In this document: positions 39,982 to 48,575 of the stretch, piece after piece
How the letters are laid out: every line of letters begins with the position of its first letter
Numbering within the stretch: position 1 is the first letter of the stretch
Source of the DNA: Siminovitchia thermophila
GTDB lineage: Bacteria; Bacillota; Bacilli; Bacillales; Bacillaceae_C
Assembly: GCF_016909185.1 (NCBI RefSeq)
Contig: NZ_JAFBFH010000015.1
Location: forward strand, 48,596 to 112,595
Reading direction: 5' to 3'
DNA: 64,000 nucleotides
Made by a program: the position numbers and the translations under genes
The notes under the pieces: model-generated
What the model was told of the DNA's origin: nothing
The model's input: the letters and a program-made list of their open reading frames with translations, nothing else
Database searches by the model: none

Positions 39982-41559
39982 TTGATTCGGAATGTGCAGA
40001 AGTTGTTAAGGAAAAAACGCAAAAAACAACAGGCGAATAATGTGCAAATTCCCAAGCCTCAAGAGGTTCTGTTTAAAGATTTTAACAAAAACGTTGAATT
40101 ATTCCGTTCGGTTTACAACCATTGTTCCGATGTCGTATTTCGGGAGTTCTGTTTATTTGGCAATGTGCAAGCGATCATTATCTATATTGAGGGGCTTGCC
40201 GATACGGAAAAAATTGATAATCATGTTCTTTCTCCATTGATGCAAAAAAAGGACTCAGAGCCCCGGCAGCCAAGCATTGAGTTTATTGAAAGCAACGTAT
40301 CCGTATCTAAGACAAAGAAACTGAGCCTATGGGCGGATTGCATCGAATCCATTTCAACAGGCAGCTCCATTTTACTGATGGAAGGGGAGAATCAAGCCCT
40401 CTCTTTAGGCTTAACCAAGTTTGAAGCCCGGGCGATAGAGGAGCCTGAGGCTGAAAAAGTGTTAAGGGGACCGCGTGAGGGATTTATTGAATCTCTTCAG
40501 GTAAATACGGCCATGCTGAGGCGCACAATTAAAAGTCCCGCCCTTAAAATACAATCCATCAAATTGGGGAAATATTCAAAAACAAGCGTTGTGTTGGCTT
40601 ATATGAACGGGATTGCTAACCCGACATTAATTCAAGAAGTTGAAAATCGGTTAAAACGGATTGATATCGATGGCTTTATTGATACTAACTATATCGAGGA
40701 GATGATTGAAGACAACCCATTCTCCCCTTTTCCTCAACTAATGGCAACCGAACGTCCGGATGTGGTCAGTTCCAATATACTGGAAGGACGGGTAGCCATT
40801 TTGGCAGAAGGGACCCCTTTTGCATTGGTTGCCCCGACTACTTTTTTTTCGTTGCTGCAGGCGCCTGACGATTATTATGAACGTTACATTGTCGGCACGG
40901 TTATCCGCTGGCTCCGTTATATATTTCTGTTTATTTCACTTGTGCTTCCGTCCCTGTATGTGGCCATTACAAGTTTTCATCAGGAAATGATACCGGACCC
41001 ATTGCTGCTCAGTATTGCGGCCGCGAGAGAAAACGTTCCCTTTCCTGCATTAGTAGAAGTGGTGATCATGGAATTGATGCTGGAAGCATTGCGTGAAGCG
41101 GGTGTTAGGCTACCTAATCAGATTGGCGCCGCAGTCAGTATAGTCGGGGCCCTCGTCATTGGGCAAGCCGCAGTTCAGGCAGGATTGGTATCGGCTCCGA
41201 TGGTGATCGTTGTGGCGACGACGGGAATCGCATCCTTTATGTCCCCCCACTATATTCTAGGATATTCTATTCGTCTTCTTCGCTTTCCAATGATGGTTCT
41301 GGCGGCGACTCTGGGTTTGCTCGGTATTATGATGGGTATATTGGCTCTCGTCATTCATTTATGTACATTAAGGTCTTTTGGAGAACCTTACTTGGCGCCG
41401 CTGGCGCCATTGAAAAAGCACGAATTGAAAGACGTCCTGTGGCGGGCACCCATATGGGAGATGGATAAGCGCCCACATTTCGAAAAAGACATGAACGAAT
41501 ATCGGCAAGCACCAAACCAAAAGCCGGGTCCGCTAAGGGGAGGGGAAACCGAACATTAA
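39982..41559 (+). CDS. Spore germination receptor A subunit (GerA family)
   Basis: 525 residues from TTG 39982 (GGAGGG at 39969-39974 fits this and not ATG 39967). A soluble N-terminal part of 280 residues includes EGLADTEKIDNHVLSPLM and GEVEN-like segments; then five membrane helices from about residue 310 (YIFLFISLVLPSLYVAITSF) and the family block VVIMELMLEALREAGVRLP. With the C, D and B subunits behind it, it forms an inner spore membrane nutrient receptor. The germinant is not readable from sequence. Confidence 0.94.
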   Translation: MIRNVQKLLRKKRKKQQANNVQIPKPQEVLFKDFNKNVELFRSVYNHCSDVVFREFCLFGNVQAIIIYIEGLADTEKIDNHVLSPLMQKKDSEPRQPSIEFIESNVSVSKTKKLSLWADCIESISTGSSILLMEGENQALSLGLTKFEARAIEEPEAEKVLRGPREGFIESLQVNTAMLRRTIKSPALKIQSIKLGKYSKTSVVLAYMNGIANPTLIQEVENRLKRIDIDGFIDTNYIEEMIEDNPFSPFPQLMATERPDVVSSNILEGRVAILAEGTPFALVAPTTFFSLLQAPDDYYERYIVGTVIRWLRYIFLFISLVLPSLYVAITSFHQEMIPDPLLLSIAAARENVPFPALVEVVIMELMLEALREAGVRLPNQIGAAVSIVGALVIGQAAVQAGLVSAPMVIVVATTGIASFMSPHYILGYSIRLLRFPMMVLAATLGLLGIMMGILALVIHLCTLRSFGEPYLAPLAPLKKHELKDVLWRAPIWEMDKRPHFEKDMNEYRQAPNQKPGPLRGGETEH

Positions 41560-41581
41560 GGAATGAAGTGAGGAAAATAGC

Positions 41582-42769
41582 ATGAGGAGCCCATATATAA
41601 CGAAGGCATTTGTTTGTATCATTTTAATGTCCATGATTGTTTTATTGGGTGGTTGCTGGGACAAGATAGAAATTGACGAACTTTCTATTGTGACTGCAAC
41701 GGCGATTGATAAACATGATGACGGGCAGGTGGAAATTTCCCTAGAGATCTTTATTCCAAAGTCAATGAGTGGAAGCAATCAAGGAGGCGGCGGAGCAGAG
41801 AGCGGTGGCGGGCAGACAACGATGGTTATATCTCACAAAGGGAAGAATATGGCCGATGCTCTGTCGAAGCTGGAAGCAGAGCTGCCGCGCAGGATCTTTT
41901 GGGGCAGCTGTAAAGTATTTATTTTTGGCACAGCTGCCGCAAAAGATGGGATACAACATTATCTGGATTTCCTTCTTCGGCATCCGCAGCCAAGAGAACG
42001 GGCTTTTGTGTTTGTCAGTGAAGGAAAAGCAAAGAAAATAATCGAACAAAAAGCGGTCATAGAACGCTATTCGGCGCAAACGATTCATAAGAAGGCCGAT
42101 GCCGGTCATGGCTTGACCATCACACTTCAGGATTTGGAGAAAATGATTACGGATGAAGATCAAGGAGCCGCTCTTCCTTATTTAAAATTAAAAAATGAAC
42201 AAACAAGTGCGGGGAAAGTCTCAAAGTTACCGAATATACATGGAATGGCCGTGTTTAAAAAAGAGCATTTGACTGGAATAATATCTGAATCGACAACAAG
42301 GGGATTACTATGGCTGAGAGGAGAGATTGAAGAGTACACCGTTAATGTCAAACCGAAACATGAACAAGGAGTAGTATCCATCGTTCCGGTATTGACTAGA
42401 GTGAATTTATCACCAAAAATTCAAGGCGGGGAATGGAAAATGATTGTAAACATCAAAACAGAAGGTACAGTCGTTCAAAATAGTACAAGTTTGGACATGG
42501 CTCATAAAAGCTCGGAAAAAAAGATCCAACAAGCCTATCGGAAAATGATCAAACAGAGAGTGACAGCAGCCATAAACGAATCACAAAAGCTAGAAGCGGA
42601 TATCGTTCATTTTGGGAAGGAATTCCACCGGAAATATCCCGAACAGTGGAAAAAAGTTGAAAATCGCTGGCAAGAAATGTTCCCGAATGTAAAAACGGAA
42701 CTGGTCATTGAAGCACACATTCGCAGGCCGGGATACATTCATAAACCGATAAAAACAGAGGAAAGGTGA
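41582..42769 (+). CDS. Spore germination receptor C subunit (Ger(x)C lipoprotein)
   Basis: 395 residues. Signal peptide with lipobox LLGGCWD, so it is a lipoprotein on the outer face of the inner spore membrane. DELSIVTATAIDKHDDGQVE and the C-terminal GGEWKMIVNIKTEGTVVQ, EADIVHFGKEFHRKYPEQW and ELVIEAHIRRPGYI are the Ger(x)C blocks. Unusual is a Gly/Ser-rich low-complexity insert (SGSNQGGGGAESGGGQ) near residue 62. It starts 22 bases after the A subunit. Confidence 0.94.
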   Translation: MRSPYITKAFVCIILMSMIVLLGGCWDKIEIDELSIVTATAIDKHDDGQVEISLEIFIPKSMSGSNQGGGGAESGGGQTTMVISHKGKNMADALSKLEAELPRRIFWGSCKVFIFGTAAAKDGIQHYLDFLLRHPQPRERAFVFVSEGKAKKIIEQKAVIERYSAQTIHKKADAGHGLTITLQDLEKMITDEDQGAALPYLKLKNEQTSAGKVSKLPNIHGMAVFKKEHLTGIISESTTRGLLWLRGEIEEYTVNVKPKHEQGVVSIVPVLTRVNLSPKIQGGEWKMIVNIKTEGTVVQNSTSLDMAHKSSEKKIQQAYRKMIKQRVTAAINESQKLEADIVHFGKEFHRKYPEQWKKVENRWQEMFPNVKTELVIEAHIRRPGYIHKPIKTEER

Positions 42770-42776
42770 AAGCATA

Positions 42777-42992
42777 ATGGCATGGGGAAGTTTTTTTGGA
42801 ACAATGATGATCGTTTTGGTGATCATGTTCCTCCAATGGCCAAAAATCAAACAAAACCCCACGAGAGATAAAGCGGCTTTTATTGTTCTTCTCGTGATTG
42901 GCCTCCTATTATCCATGTTTGATCTTCAGCATATGAAAGGTCCCGTCACACTAGTGGATGTTATATTTCAACCGCTTGGCAAGTTTTTATAA
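42777..42992 (+). CDS. Small two-helix germination receptor D subunit
   Basis: 71 residues with two membrane helices (FFGTMMIVLVIMFLQWP and AAFIVLLVIGLLLSMFDL). Its place between the C and B subunits, 7 bases after C, and its two-helix form match the D subunits described for several GerA-type operons, which modulate receptor function. GAAAGG precedes ATG 42777. Sequence conservation in this group is low, so the call rests on size, topology and context. Confidence 0.75.
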   Translation: MAWGSFFGTMMIVLVIMFLQWPKIKQNPTRDKAAFIVLLVIGLLLSMFDLQHMKGPVTLVDVIFQPLGKFL

Positions 42993-43034
42993 AATGCATG
43001 CTGTTTCATCATTTTTGTGAGGGAAGTGGACGTA

Positions 43035-44135
43035 ATGGAAAAGGGAAAAATTTCAGCTTTACAAATGGCCATGCTGCTGTATCCTACCATTATTGCCACA
43101 GCGATCCTTTCGATGCCTGCAATTTCAGCCAAATATGCAGGGAATGATTTATGGATATCCCCCATCATTTCATCTGTTATCGGTTTTTTGACTGTGTATA
43201 TTGCAGTCCGGCTCCATCATATGTATCCCGGAAAAACAGCCATTCAGGTTTGTGAAGACATCACCGGGCGAATACCGGGCAAAATAATCGGCTTTATCAT
43301 TCTGTTCTTTTATATCGAAACTACGGGGACGATTACGAGAACTTACAGCGAATTCATTGTCTCGTCTTTTTTATTCAAAACACCTCAGATCGTTGTGATT
43401 TCATTAATGGTGCTGCTTTGCGCTTTTTGTATACATGGGGGCTTGGAAGTGCTGGGCAGGACTGCCCAGCTGCTTTTCCCACTCTTGGTACTGCCCATTT
43501 TTGTTGCCATTTTGTTTTTGGCCAAGGATTTTGATTTTGGAAATATATTACCGATTCTTGAAAAAGGGATAGTGCCACCTCTTAAGGGCTCAGTTGCGCC
43601 GGCTGGATGGTTTGCGGAATTTTTCTTAATTGCCTTCTTGCTTCCTTTTTTATCAGATAAGAAAAAAGGAATGAAATACGGAATGATGACGGTGTTAGGC
43701 GTCACAGTTTCGATCGTAATTGTCAATCTGATTGTTCTTTTTGTACTGGGAGTCACGACTGCAAACAAGTTATATCCTCTGATGAATGTTGTCCGCTATG
43801 CAAAGTTAGCAGGTTTTTTCGAAAATATGGAAGCTGTTGTGATGGCTGTTTGGATTGTAGGCGCATTTGTTAAAATATCCGTGTTTTATTATGCGGGAGT
43901 ATTGGGAACAGCTCAATGGCTGGATCTTTCTGATTATCGGCCGATTATATGGCCTGTGGGGATCTTTGTGGTACAATCTTCCTTTTGGGCAGAGGAGAGC
44001 ATGATGGATATAACCCGTTACATACTTGTCGGATTTCCGTTTTATTCCATATTTGTTCAGGTGATTATTCCGGCGCTCTTGCTGATGATCGCTTTTTTCC
44101 GAAGGAAGAAAGTGAAGCCAAAAACGCAAAAATGA
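43035..44135 (+). CDS. Spore germination receptor B subunit (GerB permease family)
   Basis: 366 residues with ten membrane helices, of the amino acid-polyamine transporter-like GerAB family (QMAMLLYPTIIATAILSMPA at the start; TWIVGAFVKIS-like block near 285). ATG 43035 is preceded by GGGAAGTGG. The B subunit is the likely germinant-binding component. It ends the A-C-D-B operon; the terminator is at 44203. Confidence 0.93.
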   Translation: MEKGKISALQMAMLLYPTIIATAILSMPAISAKYAGNDLWISPIISSVIGFLTVYIAVRLHHMYPGKTAIQVCEDITGRIPGKIIGFIILFFYIETTGTITRTYSEFIVSSFLFKTPQIVVISLMVLLCAFCIHGGLEVLGRTAQLLFPLLVLPIFVAILFLAKDFDFGNILPILEKGIVPPLKGSVAPAGWFAEFFLIAFLLPFLSDKKKGMKYGMMTVLGVTVSIVIVNLIVLFVLGVTTANKLYPLMNVVRYAKLAGFFENMEAVVMAVWIVGAFVKISVFYYAGVLGTAQWLDLSDYRPIIWPVGIFVVQSSFWAEESMMDITRYILVGFPFYSIFVQVIIPALLLMIAFFRRKKVKPKTQK

Positions 44136-44202
44136 CGTTTAAAGAGTGAAAGAAGCGTGAATATATTTTGTAGCCAAGTAACACCTCCACTCATACAAAA
44201 AG

Positions 44203-44238
44203 CACTTCAGGCCTTTCATTCGCCTGAAGTGTTTTTTT
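44203..44238 (+). terminator. Terminator of the germination receptor operon
   Basis: CACTTCAGGC, 9 bases, GCCTGAAGTG then TTTTTTT: a 10-bp perfect stem with a classic T-tract. Confidence 0.93.
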
Positions 44239-44329
44239 ATGTGTGAATCTCCATTGTGGCTCCGGTTTTGACTGTCATGATGATCATTTAGCAAACTGAC
44301 AAACACGTCCGCCATTTGGGGTAATGCTC

Positions 44330-45580
44330 TTATCTCTTTTTAAAAAATTCTCGTACAAGATACCCGGATTGTGGAAAGTGAAGCCCAAGCTGCCATGAGC
44401 CGACACCTCTGATTCGGTATTGGACTGCCAGTTGAAACTTGGCGGCGCGCGCCCTTACATCTTCAAACCAAACGACATGCCTTCTGCCTGATTCATCCCA
44501 GTAGGTGTAGTGCGGCTGTTCAAATTCCGCGGAGTATTGGATAGGGACTTGGTATCTCATCGCCGTCGCAATGGCATTGGATACGGAAAAAGCCCTTGCA
44601 CTTATCACATCCCCGTTGGCCATGGTCCAGTTATATCCGTACCGTGGGACTCCGAGCACAATTTTATCTCGTCCCATTTTGGTCAGTGCATAATCCAGCG
44701 TTTTTCGCACCTCTGTTATGGGAGCAACCGGACCAGGAAGGCTGCTCGCTTCATGAAAGTCATAGGCCATGATAAAGACAAAATCCACCGCGGCGCCGAT
44801 CCCTCCATAGTCAAAGCCACGCAGCCATGGAATATCATCCGATGTTTTGGCGGGTACGGCGACAGAAAGCTGGTATCCTTCCGGTTTTAAGCGATTTCGG
44901 AGTGCTGCCAAAAAGCCTGTATATAAATCCCGTTCACTCTCAAGGATTCTTTCAAAATCTACATTGACCCCGGCATATCTTTTGCTTTTCACGAGGTTGT
45001 ATATATTGTCGATGACGCGCTGTCTTATTTGGGGATCGTTTAACACTCTTCTCGTCAGTTCGGGGCTGAACCCGGCTTCTGTCAAATTAGTGATGACGAC
45101 GATCGGCCTTGACTTATTTTCCCAAATAAGACTAATAAGCTGCTCATCGTTCAAGGTGCTTAAATTGCCATTTGGTAAAATATGATATTCAAAAATGCCG
45201 AAGTTGGAGATAAGCGGCGCGAAGGTTTGTACATTCCTCCGGTTTCTTTCAGGGGTGGAAGGCGTTAAATAACTTAGCCCTTCTTCAGAATACTTTTCCC
45301 GTGGAGGCAAGTAGAGCTCCATGCCTATCGTTAGTTGACCAGATGGCAATCCGTTATATAGCCGTATCGTTTCCGCCGGGACGAATGCCAGTTGAGCAAT
45401 TGAGAAGAGGCTGTCCCCCGGCTGGACGATATACAAATTGGAGGGAATCAATAAATCCTGTCCGGGAACAAGCCGGTCCGTCCTCAAGCCGTTCGTTATT
45501 CGCAAACTCTCCATGGTAATCCGGAACTTTGCCGCGATAGAGAACAAAGAATCTCCTATTTTTACGACATAAATAAACAT
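44330..45580 (-). CDS. Spore GH18 hydrolase with two LysM domains (YdhD/SleL-like)
   Basis: 416 residues from ATG 45580 (AAGGAAAT upstream at a normal distance; ATG 45592 overlaps that site). LysM 1 at residues 1-47 (YVVKIGDSLFSIAAKFRITM) and LysM 2 at 49-95 (YIVQPGDSLFSIAQLAFVPA) bind peptidoglycan. The GH18 barrel carries RYAGVNVDFERI with the acid/base Glu and MAYDFHE, YGYNW further on. No signal peptide, as usual for coat-delivered cortex enzymes. It faces the germination receptor operon. SleL-like proteins act as cortical fragment N-acetylglucosaminidases in germination; here that is inferred from domains. Confidence 0.9.
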   Translation of the reverse strand: MFIYVVKIGDSLFSIAAKFRITMESLRITNGLRTDRLVPGQDLLIPSNLYIVQPGDSLFSIAQLAFVPAETIRLYNGLPSGQLTIGMELYLPPREKYSEEGLSYLTPSTPERNRRNVQTFAPLISNFGIFEYHILPNGNLSTLNDEQLISLIWENKSRPIVVITNLTEAGFSPELTRRVLNDPQIRQRVIDNIYNLVKSKRYAGVNVDFERILESERDLYTGFLAALRNRLKPEGYQLSVAVPAKTSDDIPWLRGFDYGGIGAAVDFVFIMAYDFHEASSLPGPVAPITEVRKTLDYALTKMGRDKIVLGVPRYGYNWTMANGDVISARAFSVSNAIATAMRYQVPIQYSAEFEQPHYTYWDESGRRHVVWFEDVRARAAKFQLAVQYRIRGVGSWQLGLHFPQSGYLVREFFKKR

Positions 45581-45679
45581 ACGGCACCCCATTTCCTTGC
45601 AATCGGTAATCGCTCATACACCATGTATATTCGGCTGGATTGTTGTTATGAACAAGCAAGGGGGAGATTTTGATAAAAT

Positions 45680-45710
45680 GAAAAACATACTAATCTTAGT
45701 ATGTTTTTTC
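45680..45710 (-). terminator. Bidirectional terminator after the DUF2306-like gene
   Basis: AAAACATACTAA, TC, TTAGTATGTTTT: a 12-bp perfect stem, A-rich before and T-rich after, so it can stop transcription in both directions. It touches the stop codon of the gene at 45710. Confidence 0.75.
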
Positions 45711-46408
45711 TATCCAGTCACGTTTGCTTTTGGTTGATTAAATTTTTTAGTGTAATAGGCGGAAAGGCCAATAATGACAGGCGTTAATAGAATGGTAGGC
45801 AAAAACCACAGCAATATGCTGACAGATTCAATATTCAACAAGCGCGGTGCTCCAAAAACGGTAAATGCCGTGATGGTGGCAATGGAGCAGCCGAGCATAC
45901 CGCTAAGATGTTCAAACCACCAATGCATTTTTCGGGTCGGTTTAGAGAGCCAATACCTCAATTGGATGGATGCCAGAAAAATCCCGAGCAGCGGAAACCA
46001 AGCCAGCAAGGAAAAATCATGCACGAAACCGTAAATGCTGATTCCGATTGCCGATACGAACAGCGTAACAGAAAACCCTACATCAAGCCAATGCCGATGC
46101 CTCTCTGTCCTCCTTTTAAAACGAAGCACCCGAATTCCGTAATAGGCTGTTGAAGAGCTTAAAATCCCTATAAAAATTAAAAACAAGGAAAAGGAAATAA
46201 GTTCTGGTGAACTGCTTGGATCCAAAATGCGGAAGACCCCCATATAAAAGGCGGAAACAGATACGATGCTCATGCCGATCACATAAATCCATCCGGAAAC
46301 AACGTGAACTTTTCCACCTTTTTTCGTCACTACCGGAACCCAAAAAGTAAATAAAGCCGTAAAACCTCCCACGATATGCAGTATTCTCATGAGAATAAAC
46401 AATGTCAC
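45710..46408 (-). CDS. Membrane protein, DUF2306-like
   Basis: 232 residues with about seven membrane helices. KVHVVSGWIYVIGMSIVSVS and RHRHWLDVGFSVTLFVSAIG resemble DUF2306-type proteins (His residues at helix ends). GGAGG precedes the ATG by 8 bases. No function is known. It lies between two spore hydrolases, but nothing links it to them. Confidence 0.65.
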   Translation of the reverse strand: MTLFILMRILHIVGGFTALFTFWVPVVTKKGGKVHVVSGWIYVIGMSIVSVSAFYMGVFRILDPSSSPELISFSLFLIFIGILSSSTAYYGIRVLRFKRRTERHRHWLDVGFSVTLFVSAIGISIYGFVHDFSLLAWFPLLGIFLASIQLRYWLSKPTRKMHWWFEHLSGMLGCSIATITAFTVFGAPRLLNIESVSILLWFLPTILLTPVIIGLSAYYTKKFNQPKANVTG

Positions 46409-46522
46409 TGAAATTCCTCCTATGTAAAACGGTGTAGGTGTTATTGTAACAAGTTTTGCTGAGTGTATTCTGAAACATGGAATCTATAAGTCAAAGGGGA
46501 GACTGCCTCCTCTTGTGTTTTG

Positions 46523-47374
46523 TTAATAAAAAAGATGTTTGCGATCCATCCGCTCTTTCATTTTACCTAAAAAGACAACAAATGAAAGAACTGTCATACC
46601 AAACCAAACGAGCAGCATAACCGCAGCCAGAACGGGCAAGATTGTCAACTCGAATACCGATCGTCCCATCCCGGTTTGTAATCCGATCAGCACAATGGCC
46701 GACATCCAGGCGATACCGCCGATATGAGTCCATCCTTTTTTAAAACGGCTGCTTGCTTGAGATTGTTGCAGGAGCCAACCGGGTATAAGCAATGTCTGTA
46801 ACGCATGATATCCAATCCCATGTAGGACAATGAGATTTCCAGTATCACCTATGTGCCTGCCTTGAAGCAAACTCATCACTAATCCGGCCATATTGGCTAT
46901 TAAAACGGAGAGAAAAGCATAACGGATTGCCAAGATAAACGAATTTGATTTGATGCGAAAAAACCGTACTGTAAGTATCAGGCCTAATAGGATCAGCAAT
47001 AAAGAAACAACGCCAAATAGTGCTCCGGCGACGAGATCAATCACCGAGCCTTCTCGTGAAAACCGGGGGTTGATTCCACGAAAATGCTGCACTGTTTCAA
47101 CTCCATATGCATATAAAGCCCCTGCGATAAACATCCAGCGTACAATCTTTCTTTTGCGCTCTTTATATTCTGTAAACGGCAAAATAGCGGCGACCGACAA
47201 GAAAAAAATACCAATAGCCGCATGAAAGGAAAAGGCATCCTGTAAGTTTCCTTCAGGCCAAACGATTGGCCCTCTTGCCAAAATGACAACCGCTATGGTT
47301 GCTGCCAGCAAAAAGCCGATCATACTTGTGACAATAAGCCATTTCTCACCTTCAAACAGCCGATGATTGGACAT
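46523..47374 (-). CDS. Eight-helix membrane protein under TetR control
   Basis: 283 residues from ATG 47374, with AGAGGGTG 6 bases upstream; the longer frame to 47470 would run into the operator and the tetR end. I do not recognise the family. About eight membrane helices, with loops containing EYKERKRK and GRHIGDTGNLIVLHGIGYHA. It follows the TetR gene in the same direction; its start is preceded by an inverted repeat that also stands before tetR, so the two are probably co-regulated. Confidence 0.7.
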   Translation of the reverse strand: MSNHRLFEGEKWLIVTSMIGFLLAATIAVVILARGPIVWPEGNLQDAFSFHAAIGIFFLSVAAILPFTEYKERKRKIVRWMFIAGALYAYGVETVQHFRGINPRFSREGSVIDLVAGALFGVVSLLLILLGLILTVRFFRIKSNSFILAIRYAFLSVLIANMAGLVMSLLQGRHIGDTGNLIVLHGIGYHALQTLLIPGWLLQQSQASSRFKKGWTHIGGIAWMSAIVLIGLQTGMGRSVFELTILPVLAAVMLLVWFGMTVLSFVVFLGKMKERMDRKHLFY

Positions 47375-47395
47375 GAAAACACCCTCTTTTCTCGT

Positions 47396-47415
47396 TTTAT
47401 TTATCAATAAATAAA
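47396..47415. promoter_or_regulatory. TetR operator candidate, membrane-protein side
   Basis: TTTATTTAT, CA, ATAAATAAA: perfect 9-bp arms. The same arms, 6 bases apart, stand upstream of tetR at 47982-48005. Confidence 0.6.
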
Positions 47416-47447
47416 TGATTTGGTAAAAAAAGAGCAAATGTTTATTT

Positions 47448-47960
47448 TTATTGCTCCAATTCCGCGACAATTTGTGGTAAATTCAATACTTCCGTTACCG
47501 TGATCAACAGCCCAGTACTGATAAAATGGGAGGCTATATTTTTGGCATCGGGAATTCCTGCCTGGTTAAACTTTACTGTAAGAGACTCCCACATCTTCAA
47601 AAACAAATGGCGGACATGTTCCCGGATTCCTTTTTCCGGAATAGCATAAGCCTGCATGACCAATAAAACTTCTTTCCGGTGAGTTTCGACCACCTCCGCA
47701 AATGCGCAACCCATCGCTTCGAGCAGTTGATCGGCTGGGGCCTCGACTTTAGCAAACAAATCATAAATCCGGTTAAAAGCACGGTCAATGACAGCTTTGA
47801 ATAACTCTTCCTTGTTTTTAAAAAAGTGAAATACATACGGCTGAGTGACTCCTGCTTCCTTGGCAACAAGCGCAGTGGTCGCCTTATAATACCCCCTTTC
47901 AGAGAAAACACCAACGGCATTTTCAATAATGACCTCTTTTTTATCTTCACGAACAGCCAC
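47448..47960 (-). CDS. TetR-family repressor
   Basis: 170 residues, somewhat short for the family. The N-terminal helix-turn-helix reads IIENAVGVFSERGYYKATTA followed by LVAKEAGVTQPYVFHFFKNKEELF. The C-terminal ligand domain is helical and ends in LPQIVAELEQ. Inverted repeats before its own start and before the membrane protein gene point to autorepression and repression of that gene. The inducer is unknown. Confidence 0.88.
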   Translation of the reverse strand: MAVREDKKEVIIENAVGVFSERGYYKATTALVAKEAGVTQPYVFHFFKNKEELFKAVIDRAFNRIYDLFAKVEAPADQLLEAMGCAFAEVVETHRKEVLLVMQAYAIPEKGIREHVRHLFLKMWESLTVKFNQAGIPDAKNIASHFISTGLLITVTEVLNLPQIVAELEQ

Positions 47961-47981
47961 TAAGAATCATCCTTTGCGATT

Positions 47982-48005
47982 TTTATTTATCAGTCAATAA
48001 ATAAA
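47982..48005. promoter_or_regulatory. TetR operator candidate, tetR side
   Basis: TTTATTTAT (47982-47990), 6 bases, ATAAATAAA (47997-48005), 22 bases upstream of the tetR start. Confidence 0.6.
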
Positions 48006-48575
48006 TTATAAATTCCGTTTATGTTATTGTCAATCCAAGATTCATTCTTGCCAATGAATTTGGGTAGGAGAGGCCCTGTATCAGGATGTGCTTGAGTTAG
48101 TTCAATGCGGCGGCATTCAAATATAATGACGGGTAAGACGGGCGTCCTATACAGCAATAAAAAGCTTGTAGAAAAAAACACCCATTTTTTCTCTACAAGC
48201 TGGCGAAAAAGGTTACGGTCAGTTTCCAGATGTAATAAGCGCAAAGGGGCGCAAGTTAGGATCAATGGCGATCATTTTTTGTGATTTTTTCAGATGATAT
48301 AGCATGAAATTTACTGCGATGGCATCAAAAAGCTTTCGCTTCTCCGTTTCCTGTTTCATACGTAAAGTCAATAAAGCCCTCTCAGCCGAATGCGTTTAAG
48401 TGGTTCAGCGAAACCGTTAACTAGCTGGCTTTCCGAACGTCCAGATTTTCCCCGAGGATTAACAAATATATGCGAAGGCCAACTCCATCCATAAAGCGCA
48501 CGAGAGAAGCTTTCGTACCCCCGCATACTTCATTAGTTGGCTGATGCGGAGATTGGAAAGAAATGTGTAAAAGAC
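48006..48575. other. Gene-free stretch with one hairpin
   Basis: AGCTTGTAGA (48166-48175) and TCTACAAGCT (48194-48203) form a 10-bp stem; on the reverse strand it is followed by TTTTTATTG, so it may end a reverse transcript. The reverse strand between 48205 and 48540 shows short protein-like pieces (FDAIAVNFMLYHLKKSQKMI) broken by stops, probably an old pseudogene of unknown type. Confidence 0.45.
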
